DNA of 64,000 nt from an actinobacterium SCGC AAA278-I18 (GTDB taxonomy: Bacteria > Actinomycetota > Actinomycetes > Nanopelagicales > Nanopelagicaceae). Where the stretch lies: assembly GCA_000378865.1 (NCBI GenBank), contig KB900413.1, positions 1 through 64,000 on the forward strand, given 5' to 3'. A program made the translations under genes and the position numbers. Below the pieces are notes generated by a model that saw only the letters and a program-made list of their open reading frames with translations, was not told the origin of the DNA and searched no databases. Of this stretch, positions 23,907 to 35,972 are shown piece after piece (position 1 is the stretch's first letter; every line of letters begins with the position of its first letter).

Positions 23907-23943
23907 TTCCTTTAACGATCCGTCCAGAGAGGCGGCGAAGGAG
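23907..23943 (+). promoter_or_regulatory. Putative PyrR-binding hairpin sequestering the pyrR Shine-Dalgarno
   Basis: ttcctttaacgatccgTCCAGAGAGGcggcgaaggag: PyrR-loop-like CGUCCAGAGAGGC, upper stem CCG/CGG, lower stem UUCCUU pairing with SD AAGGAG (23938-23943), 6 nt before ATG 23950. Confidence 0.85.
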
Positions 23944-23949
23944 AAGTAA

Positions 23950-24471
23950 ATGAGTATTTTGCTATCTAGCAGCGACATTGATCGTGCTATTAAGCGTATT
24001 TCACATGAGATCATCGAACACAATCAAGGAATTAGTAATTTAGCTTTAATGGGTATTCCTACCCGCGGGGCATACCTGGCAGATCGCATTAGCGCCTTTA
24101 TAACTCAGATCGAAGGTCCGGTAGCAACCGGTGTTTTAGATATTACGTTACATAGAGATGATTTAAGACTTCGCCCACCTAAACCACTACTTCCAACCAA
24201 GCTGCCACCTGGTGGTATCGAGGGTAAGGATTTGGTCTTAGTAGATGATGTGCTCTTCTCTGGCAGAACAATTAGGGCAGCACTCGATGCAATTGGTGAA
24301 TTAGGCAGGCCAAGAAGTGTGCAACTTGCCGTCTTAGTTGATCGAGGACATCGCGAACTACCAATTAGAGCAGATTATGTTGGTAAAAATATTCCTACCT
24401 CAAAGAGTGAGAGTGTGAAGGTTCACCTAACTGAGTATGACCTTGAGGATCTTGTGGAGTTGATCAAATGA
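23950..24471 (+). CDS. pyrR: Bifunctional pyr regulatory protein/uracil phosphoribosyltransferase PyrR
   Basis: [38 protein letters not shown] motif. Confidence 0.97.
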   Translation: MSILLSSSDIDRAIKRISHEIIEHNQGISNLALMGIPTRGAYLADRISAFITQIEGPVATGVLDITLHRDDLRLRPPKPLLPTKLPPGGIEGKDLVLVDDVLFSGRTIRAALDAIGELGRPRSVQLAVLVDRGHRELPIRADYVGKNIPTSKSESVKVHLTEYDLEDLVELIK

Positions 24472-25418
24472 TAACTGGCCACCTACTCTCCGCCGCTGAT
24501 CTAACTAAGGAAGAGGCATTGAATCTGCTCTCAACAGCTAAAGAGTTAGCAGCGATAACTGATGGACCAAATAAGAAGTTGCCAACCTTGCGTGGTAAGA
24601 CAGTGGTAAATCTATTTTTTGAGGACTCAACTAGAACTCGAATAAGTTTTGAAACTGCAGCAAAGCGGTTGTCAGCAGATGTTATTAACTTCTCCGCTAA
24701 AGGCTCATCAGTTAGTAAGGGTGAGAGTTTAAAAGATACAGCGCAAACCTTGCAGGCGATGGGGGCAGATGCGGTGGTAATTAGACATGGCAGTAGCGGT
24801 GCTGCAAAGCGACTTGCAGATACACAGTGGATTCAAGCGGCAATAATTAATGCTGGAGATGGCACACACGAGCATCCCACCCAAGCATTACTTGACGCAT
24901 TCACAATCAAACAACACCTGCACAGTGAGCAATCAGATCTAACCGGACTTAGAGTCTTAATTGTCGGCGATATTCTCCACTCCCGGGTAGCTAGAAGTAA
25001 TGTTTTGTTGCTAACTAAATTAGGAGCACAGGTCGTATTAGTAGCACCTCCCACCTTGTTACCAGTTGGAGTTAGTGATTGGCCGGTAGAGATCTCATAT
25101 GATCTAGATTCACAGATTGAAAAATGCGATGTAGTGATGATGTTGCGAATTCAGTTAGAACGAATGGCAGACTCCTTCTTTCCAACCGAGCGGGAGTACT
25201 CACGCAGATATGGACTTAACTCAGCTCGGCTTGCCAAACTTTCTAAGAGTGCGATTGTGATGCACCCAGGCCCAATGAATCGCGGTCTTGAAATCTCAGC
25301 AGATAGTGCTGATGATCTGAAATCAGTAATCATTGATCAAGTTAAAAATGGCGTGGCGGTGCGAATGGCTGTGCTTTATGAATTACTTGGCGGAGCCCAA
25401 ATTGGAGAGAGCAAATGA
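24468..25418 (+). CDS. pyrB: Aspartate carbamoyltransferase catalytic subunit
   Basis: [46 protein letters not shown]. Confidence 0.97.
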   Translation: MITGHLLSAADLTKEEALNLLSTAKELAAITDGPNKKLPTLRGKTVVNLFFEDSTRTRISFETAAKRLSADVINFSAKGSSVSKGESLKDTAQTLQAMGADAVVIRHGSSGAAKRLADTQWIQAAIINAGDGTHEHPTQALLDAFTIKQHLHSEQSDLTGLRVLIVGDILHSRVARSNVLLLTKLGAQVVLVAPPTLLPVGVSDWPVEISYDLDSQIEKCDVVMMLRIQLERMADSFFPTEREYSRRYGLNSARLAKLSKSAIVMHPGPMNRGLEISADSADDLKSVIIDQVKNGVAVRMAVLYELLGGAQIGESK

Positions 25419-26719
25419 TTAAGATAAATAATGCCAAGTTAGCAGATAACAGTGTGGTTGATTTAGAGATCGATAACGGCGTAATTACTAAGTTAAGTAA
25501 GGCAGCTGGCAGTAAATCTGTTGATGGCATAGATGCTGCTGGAAAGATCTTATTACCTGGGTTAGTTGATCTGCATACTCATCTCAGAGAGCCTGGACAG
25601 GAGGATGCTGAAACAGTATTGACTGGTTCACAAGCTGCTGCTGCAGGTGGTTATACCGCTATCTCATCAATGGCTAATTCAAATCCAGTTGCCGACACTG
25701 CAGGAGTAGTGGAGCAAATATATAGATTAGGAAAAAGTGCTGGCCTTTGTGATGTTAATCCAATTGGTGCGGTAACAATGGGATTAAATGGAGAACAACT
25801 TGCTGAACTTGGCGCGATGGCAGATTCAATCGCGCAGGTTAGAGTTTTTAGTGATGATGGTAAATGTGTGGCAGATCCGCTTATTATGCGTAGAGCACTT
25901 GAGTATGTGAAGACATTTAATGGCGTGATCGCACAACATGCCCAAGAACCTCGGCTGACAATAAATGCTCAGATGAATGAGGGAAGTGTTTCAGCGCGGA
26001 TTGGCCTTCCTGGTTGGCCAGCAATTGCCGAGGAGGCGATTATTGCTAGAGATATTTTATTAGCAGAGCATGTGCAATCTCGGCTTCATATCTGTCATGT
26101 AACAACTGCTGGCGGAGTTGATTTAATTCGTTGGGCTAAGCAAAGAGGAATTCAGGTAACTGCGGAGGTAACCCCGCACCACCTACTACTAACCGATGAG
26201 TTAGTAGAAAATTATGATCCAATTTACAAGGTAAATCCACCACTTCGCCGCGAAAAAGATGTAATGGCACTTCGCGAGGGATTAGCTGAGGGTGTAATTG
26301 ATATTGTGGCAACAGATCATGCACCACACCCAGCAGAGAATAAGGATTGTGAATGGCAGGCCGCAGCATTTGGCATGGTTGGATTGGAGACTGCTCTCTC
26401 AGTTGTTATTCAAACTATGATTGAAAGTAAGTTAATGGATTGGAATCAATTAGTAGATCGAATGTCGATTAAACCTGCAAAGATTGCGGGATATAAAAAT
26501 CAAGGGCAATTGATAGCAGTTGGCAGTAGTGCAAACCTGCTACTGGTAGATCCAAGTAAATCCTGGCAGGTTGAACGAAGTAAATTGAATTCAAAGAGCA
26601 GAAATACACCATTTCATGGCATGGTGTTGCCTGGTTTAATCTCAGATGTCATATATAACGGCAAGCAAACTGTGATTGCAGGTAAAGTTGTAAAGGTGGA
26701 GAGCACAATTAATGGATAA
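25415..26719 (+). CDS. pyrC: Dihydroorotase
   Basis: [42 protein letters not shown]. Confidence 0.97.
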   Translation: MIKINNAKLADNSVVDLEIDNGVITKLSKAAGSKSVDGIDAAGKILLPGLVDLHTHLREPGQEDAETVLTGSQAAAAGGYTAISSMANSNPVADTAGVVEQIYRLGKSAGLCDVNPIGAVTMGLNGEQLAELGAMADSIAQVRVFSDDGKCVADPLIMRRALEYVKTFNGVIAQHAQEPRLTINAQMNEGSVSARIGLPGWPAIAEEAIIARDILLAEHVQSRLHICHVTTAGGVDLIRWAKQRGIQVTAEVTPHHLLLTDELVENYDPIYKVNPPLRREKDVMALREGLAEGVIDIVATDHAPHPAENKDCEWQAAAFGMVGLETALSVVIQTMIESKLMDWNQLVDRMSIKPAKIAGYKNQGQLIAVGSSANLLLVDPSKSWQVERSKLNSKSRNTPFHGMVLPGLISDVIYNGKQTVIAGKVVKVESTING

Positions 26720-27860
26720 CAAAGCAGCAGCCTTTCTAGTGCTAGGTGATGGCCGAATATTTGAGGGCTACTCCTGGGCGAAGGAGGGTGAAACATTTGG
26801 GGAAGCAGTATTTTCAACTGGCATGACAGGCTATCAAGAGACATTGACTGATCCTTCTTATCATAAGCAGATTGTTGTAATGACCGCACCTCATATTGGA
26901 AATACTGGTGTTAATAAAAGTGATGAAGAGTCAGAGAAAATTTGGGTCGCTGGCTTTGTAGTTAGAAACCCTTCACCGATTGCTAGTAATTGGCGTAGTG
27001 AAAAAAGTTTAGAGCAGGAGTTAATTGAATCTAATGTTGTGGGAATCCAAGGAGTTGATACCAGAGCATTAACTAGACATCTGCGGGATCAAGGAGCAAT
27101 GAGAGTTGGCATATTTAGCAATACCAATCTTTCACGTGAAGATATGGTGGTAAAGGTTAGGGCGGTTAAGCCAATGAGTGGTGCCTACCTTGCAAATGAT
27201 GTAACAACTAAGAAGCCTTATGTCATTTCACCGCCAAGTGGAGTTGCAACTAGATTTAAGGTGGCAGCCATTGATTTAGGTATTAAAGGAGCAACTCCGA
27301 AAGCTATGGCAGCTCTTGGTATGCAGGTTCATGTGCTACCTCTTAAAACAACATTAGAAGAGATTAAGGCACTCTCACCAGATGGCGTTTTCCTTTCCAA
27401 TGGTCCGGGAGATCCTGCTGCGATGGTTGATGTTATTGATTTAGTAAGAGGTATTTTGGTTGAGGAGATTCCATTTTTTGGAATTTGTTTTGGCCATCAA
27501 ATTTTGGGACGGGCGCTAGGATTTGAAACTTATAAACTTCCCTTTGGTCACCGCGGTATTAATCAACCAGTAATTGATTTAACAACTGGCAAGGTTGAGA
27601 TCACCGCTCATAATCATGGCTTTGCTGTGGCGGCGCCAAAGGAGAGTGAGTTTCATACTGTTTATGGAAATGGTCGAGTAACACACATATCTTTAAATGA
27701 TTCAGTTGTTGAAGGTCTTGAGATGATCTCAGTTCCGGCCTTTTCAGTTCAATACCATCCAGAATCAGCTGCTGGACCACATGATGCCTCATATTTATTT
27801 GAAAGATTTGCTCAACTTATGAGTTCACCACAATTAGGTTTGAAAGAAAATAATGCCTAG
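26712..27860 (+). CDS. carA: Carbamoyl-phosphate synthase small subunit
   Basis: [37 protein letters not shown]. Confidence 0.97.
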   Translation: MDNKAAAFLVLGDGRIFEGYSWAKEGETFGEAVFSTGMTGYQETLTDPSYHKQIVVMTAPHIGNTGVNKSDEESEKIWVAGFVVRNPSPIASNWRSEKSLEQELIESNVVGIQGVDTRALTRHLRDQGAMRVGIFSNTNLSREDMVVKVRAVKPMSGAYLANDVTTKKPYVISPPSGVATRFKVAAIDLGIKGATPKAMAALGMQVHVLPLKTTLEEIKALSPDGVFLSNGPGDPAAMVDVIDLVRGILVEEIPFFGICFGHQILGRALGFETYKLPFGHRGINQPVIDLTTGKVEITAHNHGFAVAAPKESEFHTVYGNGRVTHISLNDSVVEGLEMISVPAFSVQYHPESAAGPHDASYLFERFAQLMSSPQLGLKENNA

Positions 27861-30800
27861 AGATAATTCCATAACCAGTGTTTTAGTAATTGGCAGCGGG
27901 CCAATTGTTATAGGCCAGGCATGCGAATTTGATTACTCTGGCACGCAGGCTTGTCGGGTGCTGCGCAGTGAGGGGATTAGGGTAATTTTAATAAACTCAA
28001 ATCCAGCGACAATTATGACCGATCCAGAGTTTGCAGATGCCACTTATATCGAACCGATTACTCCTGAGGTAATTGAGAAGATCTTAGAAAAAGAGAAGCC
28101 AAGTGCAGTATTAGCAACTCTAGGTGGGCAAACTGCACTTAATGCGGCAATGCAATTACATGAGCGTGGCTCATTTGAAAAGTATGGCACAAAATTAATT
28201 GGGGCTGATATTGATGCAATTAAACGTGGTGAGGATCGCGAAGTTTTTAAGAAGATCGTTGAAAGCATTGGCGGACAATCTGCTAAATCAAAGATCTGTC
28301 ACTCTATGGATGAATGTTTAGCTGCAGCTGTTGAGCTTAATTATCCAGTTGTCGTAAGACCATCTTTTACTATGGGAGGTCTTGGCTCAGGTATTGCATA
28401 TAACGAGGCAGATCTGCAGCAAATTGCTGGTGCTGGTCTGCGCCATAGTCCAACAACTGAGGTTTTGCTTGAGGAATCAATTATTGGTTGGAAAGAGTAT
28501 GAGCTAGAGGTAATGCGAGATCACAAAGATAATGTGGTGATTGTTTGCAGTATTGAAAATATAGATCCAATGGGTGTTCATACCGGAGATTCCATAACTG
28601 TGGCGCCAGCTATGACACTAACCGATGTTGAGTATCAAAAGCTTCGAGATCTTTCAATTGAAATTATTCGAGCAGTTGGTGTGGCAACTGGTGGTTGCAA
28701 TATTCAATTTGCGGTAAATCCGCAGGATGGTCGAATTATTGTGATTGAGATGAATCCAAGAGTTTCCAGATCTTCCGCTCTGGCATCAAAGGCAACTGGC
28801 TTTCCAATTGCAAAGATTGCTACCAAATTAGCTATTGGCTACACCTTAGATGAGATCGATAATGATATTACTAAGTCAACACCAGCATCCTTTGAGCCAT
28901 CTCTTGATTATGTAGTGGTGAAGGTTCCAAGATTTGCATTTGAAAAATTTGCCGAAGCAGACCCAAAACTTACCACCACAATGAAGAGTGTGGGTGAGGC
29001 GATGGCTATCGGTCGAAGCTTTCCCGAGGCGCTGCAAAAAGCTTTGCGTTCACTAGAGAAGGTAGGGGCAAACTTTACATGGGGTGAGGGAAATTTAGTT
29101 AATTTAATGAAACAGATTGGAATTCCAACTGAGTTTCGACTGCAGCAAGTTCAGTTAGCAATGCATTTGGGTGCAACTATTGATCAGGTATATCAACAAA
29201 CAAAGATTGATCCCTGGTTCTTAGCCCAGATTGAGTTAATTAATAAAGAGGCTAAACAGATAGAGAATCAAGTGGATTTGAGTAAGGAAGATCTGAAATC
29301 TGCTAAGAAGATGGGTTTTTCTGACCTACAGATTGCAAAGCTAAGAAATGTTAGTGAAGAACAAATCAAGAAAGAACGAATTAAATTTAACTTACACCCA
29401 GTATATAAAACAGTTGATACATGTGCCGGTGAGTTTGCCGCCCTTACGCCCTATTACTACTCATCTTATGATGAGGAGAGTGAGGTATTACCACGGAGTA
29501 AGACTGCAGTAATTATTCTAGGTAGTGGTCCAAATCGAATTGGACAGGGTATTGAATTTGATTACTCCTGTGTTCATGCATCTTTTGCCCTACAAAAAGC
29601 TGGTTATGAAACAATTATGATTAATTGCAACCCTGAAACTGTTTCAACAGATTATGACACTTCAGATCGACTTTACTTTGAGCCATTAACACTTGAAGAT
29701 GTGTTAGAGGTTATCGCTGCCGAGACAGCAGCCGGACCAGTCTTAGGTGTAATTGCCCAACTTGGTGGCCAGACACCACTTGGCTTAGCACGCGATTTAA
29801 TGCAGGCTGGTGTTCAAATTCTTGGTACCTCACCAGATGCTATTGATTTAGCAGAGGAGCGAGGAGCTTTTGCGCAGGTTTTAAAATCAAATCACTTGGT
29901 AGCACCTGAGTTTGGAATGGCTAACTCATATGAGCAAGCTGCCCAAATTGCAAAGGGCATCGGATATCCAGTTTTGGTACGTCCTTCATATGTATTAGGT
30001 GGTCGGGGTATGGAGATTGTTTATGATGAAGATTCACTTCGTGGCTTTATTGAGAAGGCAACTGCAATAACACCAAACCACCCAGTTTTAATTGATAAAT
30101 TTTTAGATGATGCAATTGAAGTTGATGTTGATGCATTATTTGATGGAAAAGATCTTTACCTGGCTGGAGTTATGGAGCATATTGAGGAGGCAGGAGTTCA
30201 CTCAGGAGACTCTGCTTGTGTATTACCAAGCATCTCATTGAGCAAAGAGTTATTAAGTGAGATTAGACAGGCAACTGAAAAAATCGCAAGTAATATTGGC
30301 GTCCGTGGTTTAATAAATATTCAATTTGCGGTAAGTGGAAATCCGGCCCAACTATATGTTTTAGAGGCTAATCCGAGAGCATCACGCACCGTCCCATTTG
30401 TCGCCAAAGCAACTGGAATTCAACTAGCAAAGGCAGCAGCTTTGATCTCAACTAGCGTAAGCATTGAAACACTTCGCAATGATGGAGTTTTGCCAAAATA
30501 TGGCGATGGTGTTGCCAACGGTGTCTCGGTTAAAGAGGCGGTTCTTCCATTTAACCGCTTCCGCCGCATTGATGGCAGTGGCGTTGACTCTATTTTAGGT
30601 CCAGAGATGAAATCAACTGGTGAGGTAATGGGTATTGCAAATAACTTTGGTTTAGCATTTGCTAAGAGTCAGACTGCAGCATTTGGCCCATTACCAAAAT
30701 CTGGGGCGGTTTTTATATCACTTTCACATCGTGATAAAGAATCAGGCTGGCGAGCAGCACGTGAGCTACATGAGTTAGGATTTAAAATTTATAGTACCGC

Positions 30801-31107
30801 TGGCACAAATGCTTTTCTAGCTGAGAAAAGTGTCCCTTCAGAGCTAGTAAGAAAAAACTCTGATCCTACTTCAAGTAAATTATCGGCAAATGATGTGATT
30901 ACAAAGGGATTGGTGCAATTAGTTATTAATACTCCACTTAGCAGAGGATCTAGGCAAGATGGCTTCTTAATTAGAACTGCGGCGGTATCGCGCTCAGTGC
31001 CTTGCATTACTACCATCCCAGGATTTAGGGCAGCAGTGGCTGGTATTACTGCGTTGCAGGAGGGTGATTTTAATATCAAATCATTACAGCAATGGATGCA
31101 AAAATGA
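27853..31107 (+). CDS. carB: Carbamoyl-phosphate synthase large subunit
   Basis: [30 protein letters not shown]; duplicated ATP-grasp domains; 1084 aa. Confidence 0.98.
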   Translation: MPRDNSITSVLVIGSGPIVIGQACEFDYSGTQACRVLRSEGIRVILINSNPATIMTDPEFADATYIEPITPEVIEKILEKEKPSAVLATLGGQTALNAAMQLHERGSFEKYGTKLIGADIDAIKRGEDREVFKKIVESIGGQSAKSKICHSMDECLAAAVELNYPVVVRPSFTMGGLGSGIAYNEADLQQIAGAGLRHSPTTEVLLEESIIGWKEYELEVMRDHKDNVVIVCSIENIDPMGVHTGDSITVAPAMTLTDVEYQKLRDLSIEIIRAVGVATGGCNIQFAVNPQDGRIIVIEMNPRVSRSSALASKATGFPIAKIATKLAIGYTLDEIDNDITKSTPASFEPSLDYVVVKVPRFAFEKFAEADPKLTTTMKSVGEAMAIGRSFPEALQKALRSLEKVGANFTWGEGNLVNLMKQIGIPTEFRLQQVQLAMHLGATIDQVYQQTKIDPWFLAQIELINKEAKQIENQVDLSKEDLKSAKKMGFSDLQIAKLRNVSEEQIKKERIKFNLHPVYKTVDTCAGEFAALTPYYYSSYDEESEVLPRSKTAVIILGSGPNRIGQGIEFDYSCVHASFALQKAGYETIMINCNPETVSTDYDTSDRLYFEPLTLEDVLEVIAAETAAGPVLGVIAQLGGQTPLGLARDLMQAGVQILGTSPDAIDLAEERGAFAQVLKSNHLVAPEFGMANSYEQAAQIAKGIGYPVLVRPSYVLGGRGMEIVYDEDSLRGFIEKATAITPNHPVLIDKFLDDAIEVDVDALFDGKDLYLAGVMEHIEEAGVHSGDSACVLPSISLSKELLSEIRQATEKIASNIGVRGLINIQFAVSGNPAQLYVLEANPRASRTVPFVAKATGIQLAKAAALISTSVSIETLRNDGVLPKYGDGVANGVSVKEAVLPFNRFRRIDGSGVDSILGPEMKSTGEVMGIANNFGLAFAKSQTAAFGPLPKSGAVFISLSHRDKESGWRAARELHELGFKIYSTAGTNAFLAEKSVPSELVRKNSDPTSSKLSANDVITKGLVQLVINTPLSRGSRQDGFLIRTAAVSRSVPCITTIPGFRAAVAGITALQEGDFNIKSLQQWMQK

Positions 31108-31949
31108 TTTCTGGCAAGATAAATCAGTTTGCATCACAAATCTCTGCAGAGGTTATTAGCAATAAGAAGGTTGGTCCATACCACCATATGGTCTTTGCAG
31201 TTGGTGATATGGCTATTCACTCTAAGCCTGGCAACTTTGTTGCAATCTCCGTAGGAGGAGAGCAATCATCACAAATTTTACGTAGAGCATTTGCAATTTA
31301 TCGAGCATTAGATAAAGGACCAATGGGTGGCAGTATTGAATTAGTAGTTGCTCCCAGTGGTCAGGGTAGTAAGTGGTTATGCCAAAGAAGTATTGGCGAG
31401 GCAGTTGATTTTGTTGGGCCACTTGGAACCGCTTTTGGAATTCCAACTGTAAATGCTAATGCCATGTTAATTGGTGGTGGTTATGGATCTGCGCCATTAT
31501 TTGCCTTAGCTGAGTTACTTAAAAATAAGGGCTGTCGAGTAGATATGGTTTTAGGGGCAAGTACAGCAAATAAAATATATGCACCTTTAGAGGGAAAGCG
31601 CAGTGTTTCCTCATTAACCCTAACAACCGATGATGGAAGTACCGGCATACACGGCCAAATAAGTGAAGCAATACCTAGATTAATTCGAGAGTATGGCACC
31701 GAAGTCATTTACTCATGTGGTCCGATGGGCATGCTGGCTGCGGTAGATAAAATTGCGCAGGAGTTTAATCTTGTTCACCAATGTGCGGTTGAGGAGTCAA
31801 TGGCTTGTGGCATTGGCGTATGCATGACCTGTGTTATCCCAATAAAACATGAAGATGGCATAAAGATGGTACGTAGTTGTATTGAGGGTCCGGTAATGGA
31901 TGGTTCACAAATTATTTGGGACCGTAAAGCTGTTATGGATGGGTTGTAA
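31104..31949 (+). CDS. pyrK: Dihydroorotate dehydrogenase electron transfer subunit PyrK
   Basis: FAD/NAD-binding reductase with [2Fe-2S] Cys cluster [21 protein letters not shown]...[11 protein letters not shown] overlap with carB (ATG 31104). Confidence 0.93.
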   Translation: MISGKINQFASQISAEVISNKKVGPYHHMVFAVGDMAIHSKPGNFVAISVGGEQSSQILRRAFAIYRALDKGPMGGSIELVVAPSGQGSKWLCQRSIGEAVDFVGPLGTAFGIPTVNANAMLIGGGYGSAPLFALAELLKNKGCRVDMVLGASTANKIYAPLEGKRSVSSLTLTTDDGSTGIHGQISEAIPRLIREYGTEVIYSCGPMGMLAAVDKIAQEFNLVHQCAVEESMACGIGVCMTCVIPIKHEDGIKMVRSCIEGPVMDGSQIIWDRKAVMDGL

Positions 31950-31955
31950 TCTGGT

Positions 31956-32888
31956 ATGAGCGCATTAGATTTTTCAACCAAAATAGGTAGTAAGAGATTT
32001 TCTAATCCAATTTTTACCGCAAGTGGCTGTGCCAGCTCAGGACAAGAGCTTTCTCAATTTTTTCCGTTAACTGAGATCGGCGCAATTGTTACTAAATCAA
32101 TAATGGTTAAGGCACGCACTGGTAGAGCAACACCACGAATGGCTGAAACACCTAGTGGCATGCTTAATTCAATCGGCTTACAAGGCCCAGGTATTGATAC
32201 ATTTTTAGAGAAGGATATTCCTTGGTTAGTTGAACAACAGGCGAAAGTAATTGTCTCAATTGCCGGGGAGAGTGTTGATGAGTATGGAGTTTTAGCACGC
32301 AGATTACGATCTGTTCCAGGAATCTCCGCCTTGGAGGTAAATATTTCCTGTCCAAATGTGGAAAATCGTGGCCAGGTTTTTGCCTGCAATCCAGATACTG
32401 CAACTGCTGTAATTGAAGCGGTGCGCAGGAATATTGGCGGAGAACTTCCGATTGTTGCAAAATTGTCACCAGATGTAACAGATATTGTTGAGATCGCTGG
32501 TGCGGTTATAAATGCAGGGGCAGATGGTTTGGCACTGATTAATACACTTCTAGGCATGGTAATTGATACAAATACTATGAAGCCAAAGTTGGCGGGTAAA
32601 ACTGGCGGATTATCTGGACCAGCTATTAGGCCAGTTGCAGTGCGCATTATTTATCAAGTTCACCAAGCATTTCCAAATACGCCAATTGTTGGAATGGGCG
32701 GAGTAGCAAGTGGTAGAGATGCGTTGGAATTAATTCTGGCAGGTGCTAGTGCTGTCTCAGTTGGTACCGCCACCTTTGGTAACCCTAAAGCTGCTTTTGA
32801 TATCAAAAATCAACTTGAAATGTTGCTACTAGAAAAGGGATTTACTGACTTTCGTGATGCAATTGGTTTTGCACATCGGGGCATATAG
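31956..32888 (+). CDS. pyrD: Dihydroorotate dehydrogenase class 1B catalytic subunit
   Basis: NPIFTASGCASSG, LEVNISCPNVENRG (class 1 Cys), IVGMGGVASGRDALELILAGASAVSVGTA. Confidence 0.95.
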   Translation: MSALDFSTKIGSKRFSNPIFTASGCASSGQELSQFFPLTEIGAIVTKSIMVKARTGRATPRMAETPSGMLNSIGLQGPGIDTFLEKDIPWLVEQQAKVIVSIAGESVDEYGVLARRLRSVPGISALEVNISCPNVENRGQVFACNPDTATAVIEAVRRNIGGELPIVAKLSPDVTDIVEIAGAVINAGADGLALINTLLGMVIDTNTMKPKLAGKTGGLSGPAIRPVAVRIIYQVHQAFPNTPIVGMGGVASGRDALELILAGASAVSVGTATFGNPKAAFDIKNQLEMLLLEKGFTDFRDAIGFAHRGI

Positions 32889-33580
32889 TGAATTTACCAA
32901 TAATTCTTGCGCTAGATACCAAAGATATTGCACAGGCAAGCTCTTGGATTAAAGCAACTAATGGATCAATTGACCACTTTAAGGTTGGTCTAGAGTTTTA
33001 TTTGCGCCATGGAGTCAGTGGAATCCAGCAGCTTCGCCAAGTGGGAGAGTTTGAATTATTTTTAGATCTAAAACTTTATGATATTCCAAACACTGTAAAG
33101 GGAGCGGTGGAGTCGGTAGCAGCGCTATCGCCAAAGTTTTTAACAGTTCATGCCAGCGGTGGTAGCAAAATGATTAAAGCTGCAGCAGATGCACTACCTA
33201 ACGGTTCAATAACTGCGGTAACTGTTTTGACCTCATTTTCTGAGGATGAGTTTGCTGCAATGGGGCAGCGGGAGAGTATTGAGGTTACAACTAAGTCTTG
33301 GGCAGGTAATGCATTAGCAGCAGGTGCTACCTCATTAGTTTGCTCACCATTTGAGGTGGCTTCACTTCGCGGTATATCTAAATCAGCTACTTTAATTACA
33401 CCCGGAGTTCGAGTAGAAGGTGATGATCTTGGTGATCAGGTCAGGGTAATGACACCAAAGCAAGCGTTAGATCTAGGAGCAGATTTTGTTGTAATTGGCC
33501 GGTCAATTACCAGAATGTGGGATGGTTCAGATTTAAAGATGCGCAATAAGATTGAGCAAATTGCTAGTTCATTGAGGTAA
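32888..33580 (+). CDS. pyrF: Orotidine 5'-phosphate decarboxylase
   Basis: ILALDTKDIAQA, LFLDLKLYDIPNTV, IGRSIT. Confidence 0.95.
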   Translation: MNLPIILALDTKDIAQASSWIKATNGSIDHFKVGLEFYLRHGVSGIQQLRQVGEFELFLDLKLYDIPNTVKGAVESVAALSPKFLTVHASGGSKMIKAAADALPNGSITAVTVLTSFSEDEFAAMGQRESIEVTTKSWAGNALAAGATSLVCSPFEVASLRGISKSATLITPGVRVEGDDLGDQVRVMTPKQALDLGADFVVIGRSITRMWDGSDLKMRNKIEQIASSLR

Positions 33581-34449
33581 TGATGCTGCCACCTAGATTA
33601 AGCAGAAGGGCTCGCCGCAAAGCTGGCATGAAAGCGGTAGCGGCTAGGCAAGAAAGAGCTAAGGTCAAAGAGCAGATCGCAACCGGGGATTTGTTTTTCT
33701 TTGATCTCTTTACAGATGAGCGCAAATCGGTCACTCGGATGAAATTAATTGATCTTTTGCAAGCAGTTCCAGGAATCGGGCAGGTGAGAGCTGAGATAAT
33801 TTTTGATAGAACCGGTATCTCGCCATCGCGTAGAATTGGTGGAGTAGGCAAGCGACAATTAGAGTTATTAAGGCAGGAGTTTCTATTGATGAAAAACTCT
33901 CGCAGGAGTGGCAAGCTCCTTGTGGTCTCTGGCCCAAGTGGAGTTGGTAAAAGTACTATCACCAATAATCTCCGTAGTGATGATCGATTCTGGATCTCAG
34001 TCTCAGCTACAACTCGAAATATTCGCACAAATGAGGTAGATGGAATTGACTATCACTTTGTCTCATCGGATAGGTTTAATGAAATGATTGAAGGCAAAGA
34101 ATTTTTAGAATGGGCAGATTTTGCTGGCGCAAAGTATGGAACGCCAAAGCAGCCAGTAGCTGAGGCACTAGCAAATGGGAAAAATGTGATCTTAGAGATT
34201 GAGTTAAATGGGGCTAGGCAGGTGCGAAAAAATTCTAACGATGCAGTTTTGATCTTTATCGAGCCACCATCATGGGAGGTGTTAAAGAGTAGATTGATTA
34301 ACCGTGGTACTGAGTCAGAGCAATCAACCCAGGCACGGCTAGATCGGGCAAAAGAGGAGCTATCGGCAGCTGTTGAGTTTGATCATATACTCATAAATCA
34401 TCGTGTAGAGGACTCTGTGGCGGAACTGGTATCTTTAGCCCTTGCCTAA
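33580..34449 (+). CDS. Apparent fusion: integration host factor MihF domain (N-terminal) + guanylate kinase (C-terminal)
   Basis: One uninterrupted 289-aa ORF: aa ~1-103 MihF-like (LIDLLQAVPGIGQVRAEIIFDRTGISPSRRIGGVGKRQLELL), aa ~104-289 Gmk (LLVVSGPSGVGKSTI, DGIDYHFVS, EFLEWADFAGAKYGTP). Confidence 0.93.
   Translation: MMLPPRLSRRARRKAGMKAVAARQERAKVKEQIATGDLFFFDLFTDERKSVTRMKLIDLLQAVPGIGQVRAEIIFDRTGISPSRRIGGVGKRQLELLRQEFLLMKNSRRSGKLLVVSGPSGVGKSTITNNLRSDDRFWISVSATTRNIRTNEVDGIDYHFVSSDRFNEMIEGKEFLEWADFAGAKYGTPKQPVAEALANGKNVILEIELNGARQVRKNSNDAVLIFIEPPSWEVLKSRLINRGTESEQSTQARLDRAKEELSAAVEFDHILINHRVEDSVAELVSLALA
33889..34449 (+). CDS. gmk: Guanylate kinase, alternative internal start within the fused ORF
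   Basis: ATG at 33889 preceded by AGGAG (33875-33879) with 9-nt spacing; the product would be a normal-length Gmk. Confidence 0.6.
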   Translation: MKNSRRSGKLLVVSGPSGVGKSTITNNLRSDDRFWISVSATTRNIRTNEVDGIDYHFVSSDRFNEMIEGKEFLEWADFAGAKYGTPKQPVAEALANGKNVILEIELNGARQVRKNSNDAVLIFIEPPSWEVLKSRLINRGTESEQSTQARLDRAKEELSAAVEFDHILINHRVEDSVAELVSLALA

Positions 34450-34479
34450 ATCCCAATAATTTTTGAAGGGTTATTTTCA

Positions 34480-34758
34480 ATGAGTAATCAAGCACTAGAT
34501 GGAATTACTAATCCGCCAATTGACGCATTACTAGATAAGGCAGGCTCTAAGTACAGCCTTGTGCTTTATGCAGCAAAGCGTGCTCGCCAGATCAATGCTT
34601 ACTACTCACAATTAGGTGAGGGTTTACTTGAGTATGTTGGTCCATTAGTTGAAACATATGTTCATGAGAAGCCACTTTCAATTGCGTTACGCGAAATCAA
34701 CGATGGATTGCTAACTATCGAAAATCTGGAACCAAAGCCAGCGGATTCAGCTAGCTAA
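34480..34758 (+). CDS. rpoZ: DNA-directed RNA polymerase subunit omega
   Basis: [31 protein letters not shown]; downstream of gmk. Confidence 0.95.
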   Translation: MSNQALDGITNPPIDALLDKAGSKYSLVLYAAKRARQINAYYSQLGEGLLEYVGPLVETYVHEKPLSIALREINDGLLTIENLEPKPADSAS

Positions 34759-34768
34759 AAGATCTACC

Positions 34769-35968
34769 ATGTTTCCCCGTGGTCGCAAATTACTACTTGG
34801 TGTAGCCGGAGGTATTTCGGCTTATAAGTCCTGTGATCTTCTTCGTCGCCTACAAGATGAGGGATTTATTGTTGATGTTGTTCCAACAGCTGCAAGTTTA
34901 AATTTTGTTGGTAAATCTACCTGGGAAGCACTCTCTGGCCGGAAGGTAATTACTGATCTATGGAGTGATGTGGAGACAGTTCCGCATATAAGCATGGCAA
35001 AAGAGAGTGATCTAATAGTTATTGCACCCACAACCGCTGATTTATTAGCAAAGTTAGCTAGTGGTCGTGCTGATGATCTATTAACAAATATTGTTTTAGC
35101 CTCTACTGCGCCAAAGATTTTAGTTCCTGCAATGCATTCAGAGATGTGGCTTAATCCAGCCACAGTTGCAAATGTGAAGTTATTACAGGAGCGCGGATTT
35201 TTCATCATTACACCTGATGTTGGGCAGATGACTGGATCAGATATTGGAATTGGTAGGTATCCAGAAAGTTCTAGGATTATCACTGAGATTAATCTGCATG
35301 TAATGAATAGTGCAGATCTAAAGGGTAAGAAAATTTTAATTACTGCTGGTGGAACTCGGGAACCAATTGATCCAATTAGATTTATTGGAAATAGGTCATC
35401 TGGTAAACAAGGCTTTGCATTGGCCATGGCCGCTGCCAGTAGGGGAGCACAGGTTCACTTAGTAAGTGCTAATACTGATCTGCCAATTATTGAGGGAATT
35501 ACCACAACCTATGTTGAAACTGCCGAGCAGATGGCATCAGTTTTGCAAATTGAATTTCCACACTCAGATGCATTAATCATGAGCGCTGCTGTTGCTGATG
35601 TGCGAGTGGCAAATTACTCTGATCAAAAGATTAGAAAAGAAGGCCTTAATCAGGTAGATCTAGAGAAGAATCCAGATATTTTGAAAACCTTATCTGGGAT
35701 AAAGAAAAGCGGACAGATTATTGTTGGCTTTGCCGCAGAGACCTCTGCCGATATAGCCTCTCTTGAACAGAGTGGACATGAAAAATTAGCTAGTAAATCA
35801 CTTGATCTTATCTATGTTAATAATGTATCTAACGGTGCAATTTTTGGTAGTGATCAAACTCAAGGCTTGATTATTGATAATCAGAAAAAAGTGATCAAAG
35901 TCCCCGAAATTTCAAAAGACACGCTCTCAGATATATTGCTGGATCAATTAGTAAGTAAGTTAGGTTAA
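34769..35968 (+). CDS. coaBC: Bifunctional phosphopantothenoylcysteine decarboxylase/phosphopantothenate--cysteine ligase
   Basis: [53 protein letters not shown]. Confidence 0.97.
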   Translation: MFPRGRKLLLGVAGGISAYKSCDLLRRLQDEGFIVDVVPTAASLNFVGKSTWEALSGRKVITDLWSDVETVPHISMAKESDLIVIAPTTADLLAKLASGRADDLLTNIVLASTAPKILVPAMHSEMWLNPATVANVKLLQERGFFIITPDVGQMTGSDIGIGRYPESSRIITEINLHVMNSADLKGKKILITAGGTREPIDPIRFIGNRSSGKQGFALAMAAASRGAQVHLVSANTDLPIIEGITTTYVETAEQMASVLQIEFPHSDALIMSAAVADVRVANYSDQKIRKEGLNQVDLEKNPDILKTLSGIKKSGQIIVGFAAETSADIASLEQSGHEKLASKSLDLIYVNNVSNGAIFGSDQTQGLIIDNQKKVIKVPEISKDTLSDILLDQLVSKLG

Positions 35969-35972
35969 GCAC

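Noticed and set aside
32054-32647. 197-aa minus-strand ORF antisense to pyrD
   Set aside because: Fully inside the confident pyrD coding frame; translation looks like antisense noise.
34822-35427. 201-aa minus-strand ORF antisense to coaBC
   Set aside because: Shadow ORF of a well-supported coaBC; low-complexity Ser/Ile-rich translation with no recognisable domain.
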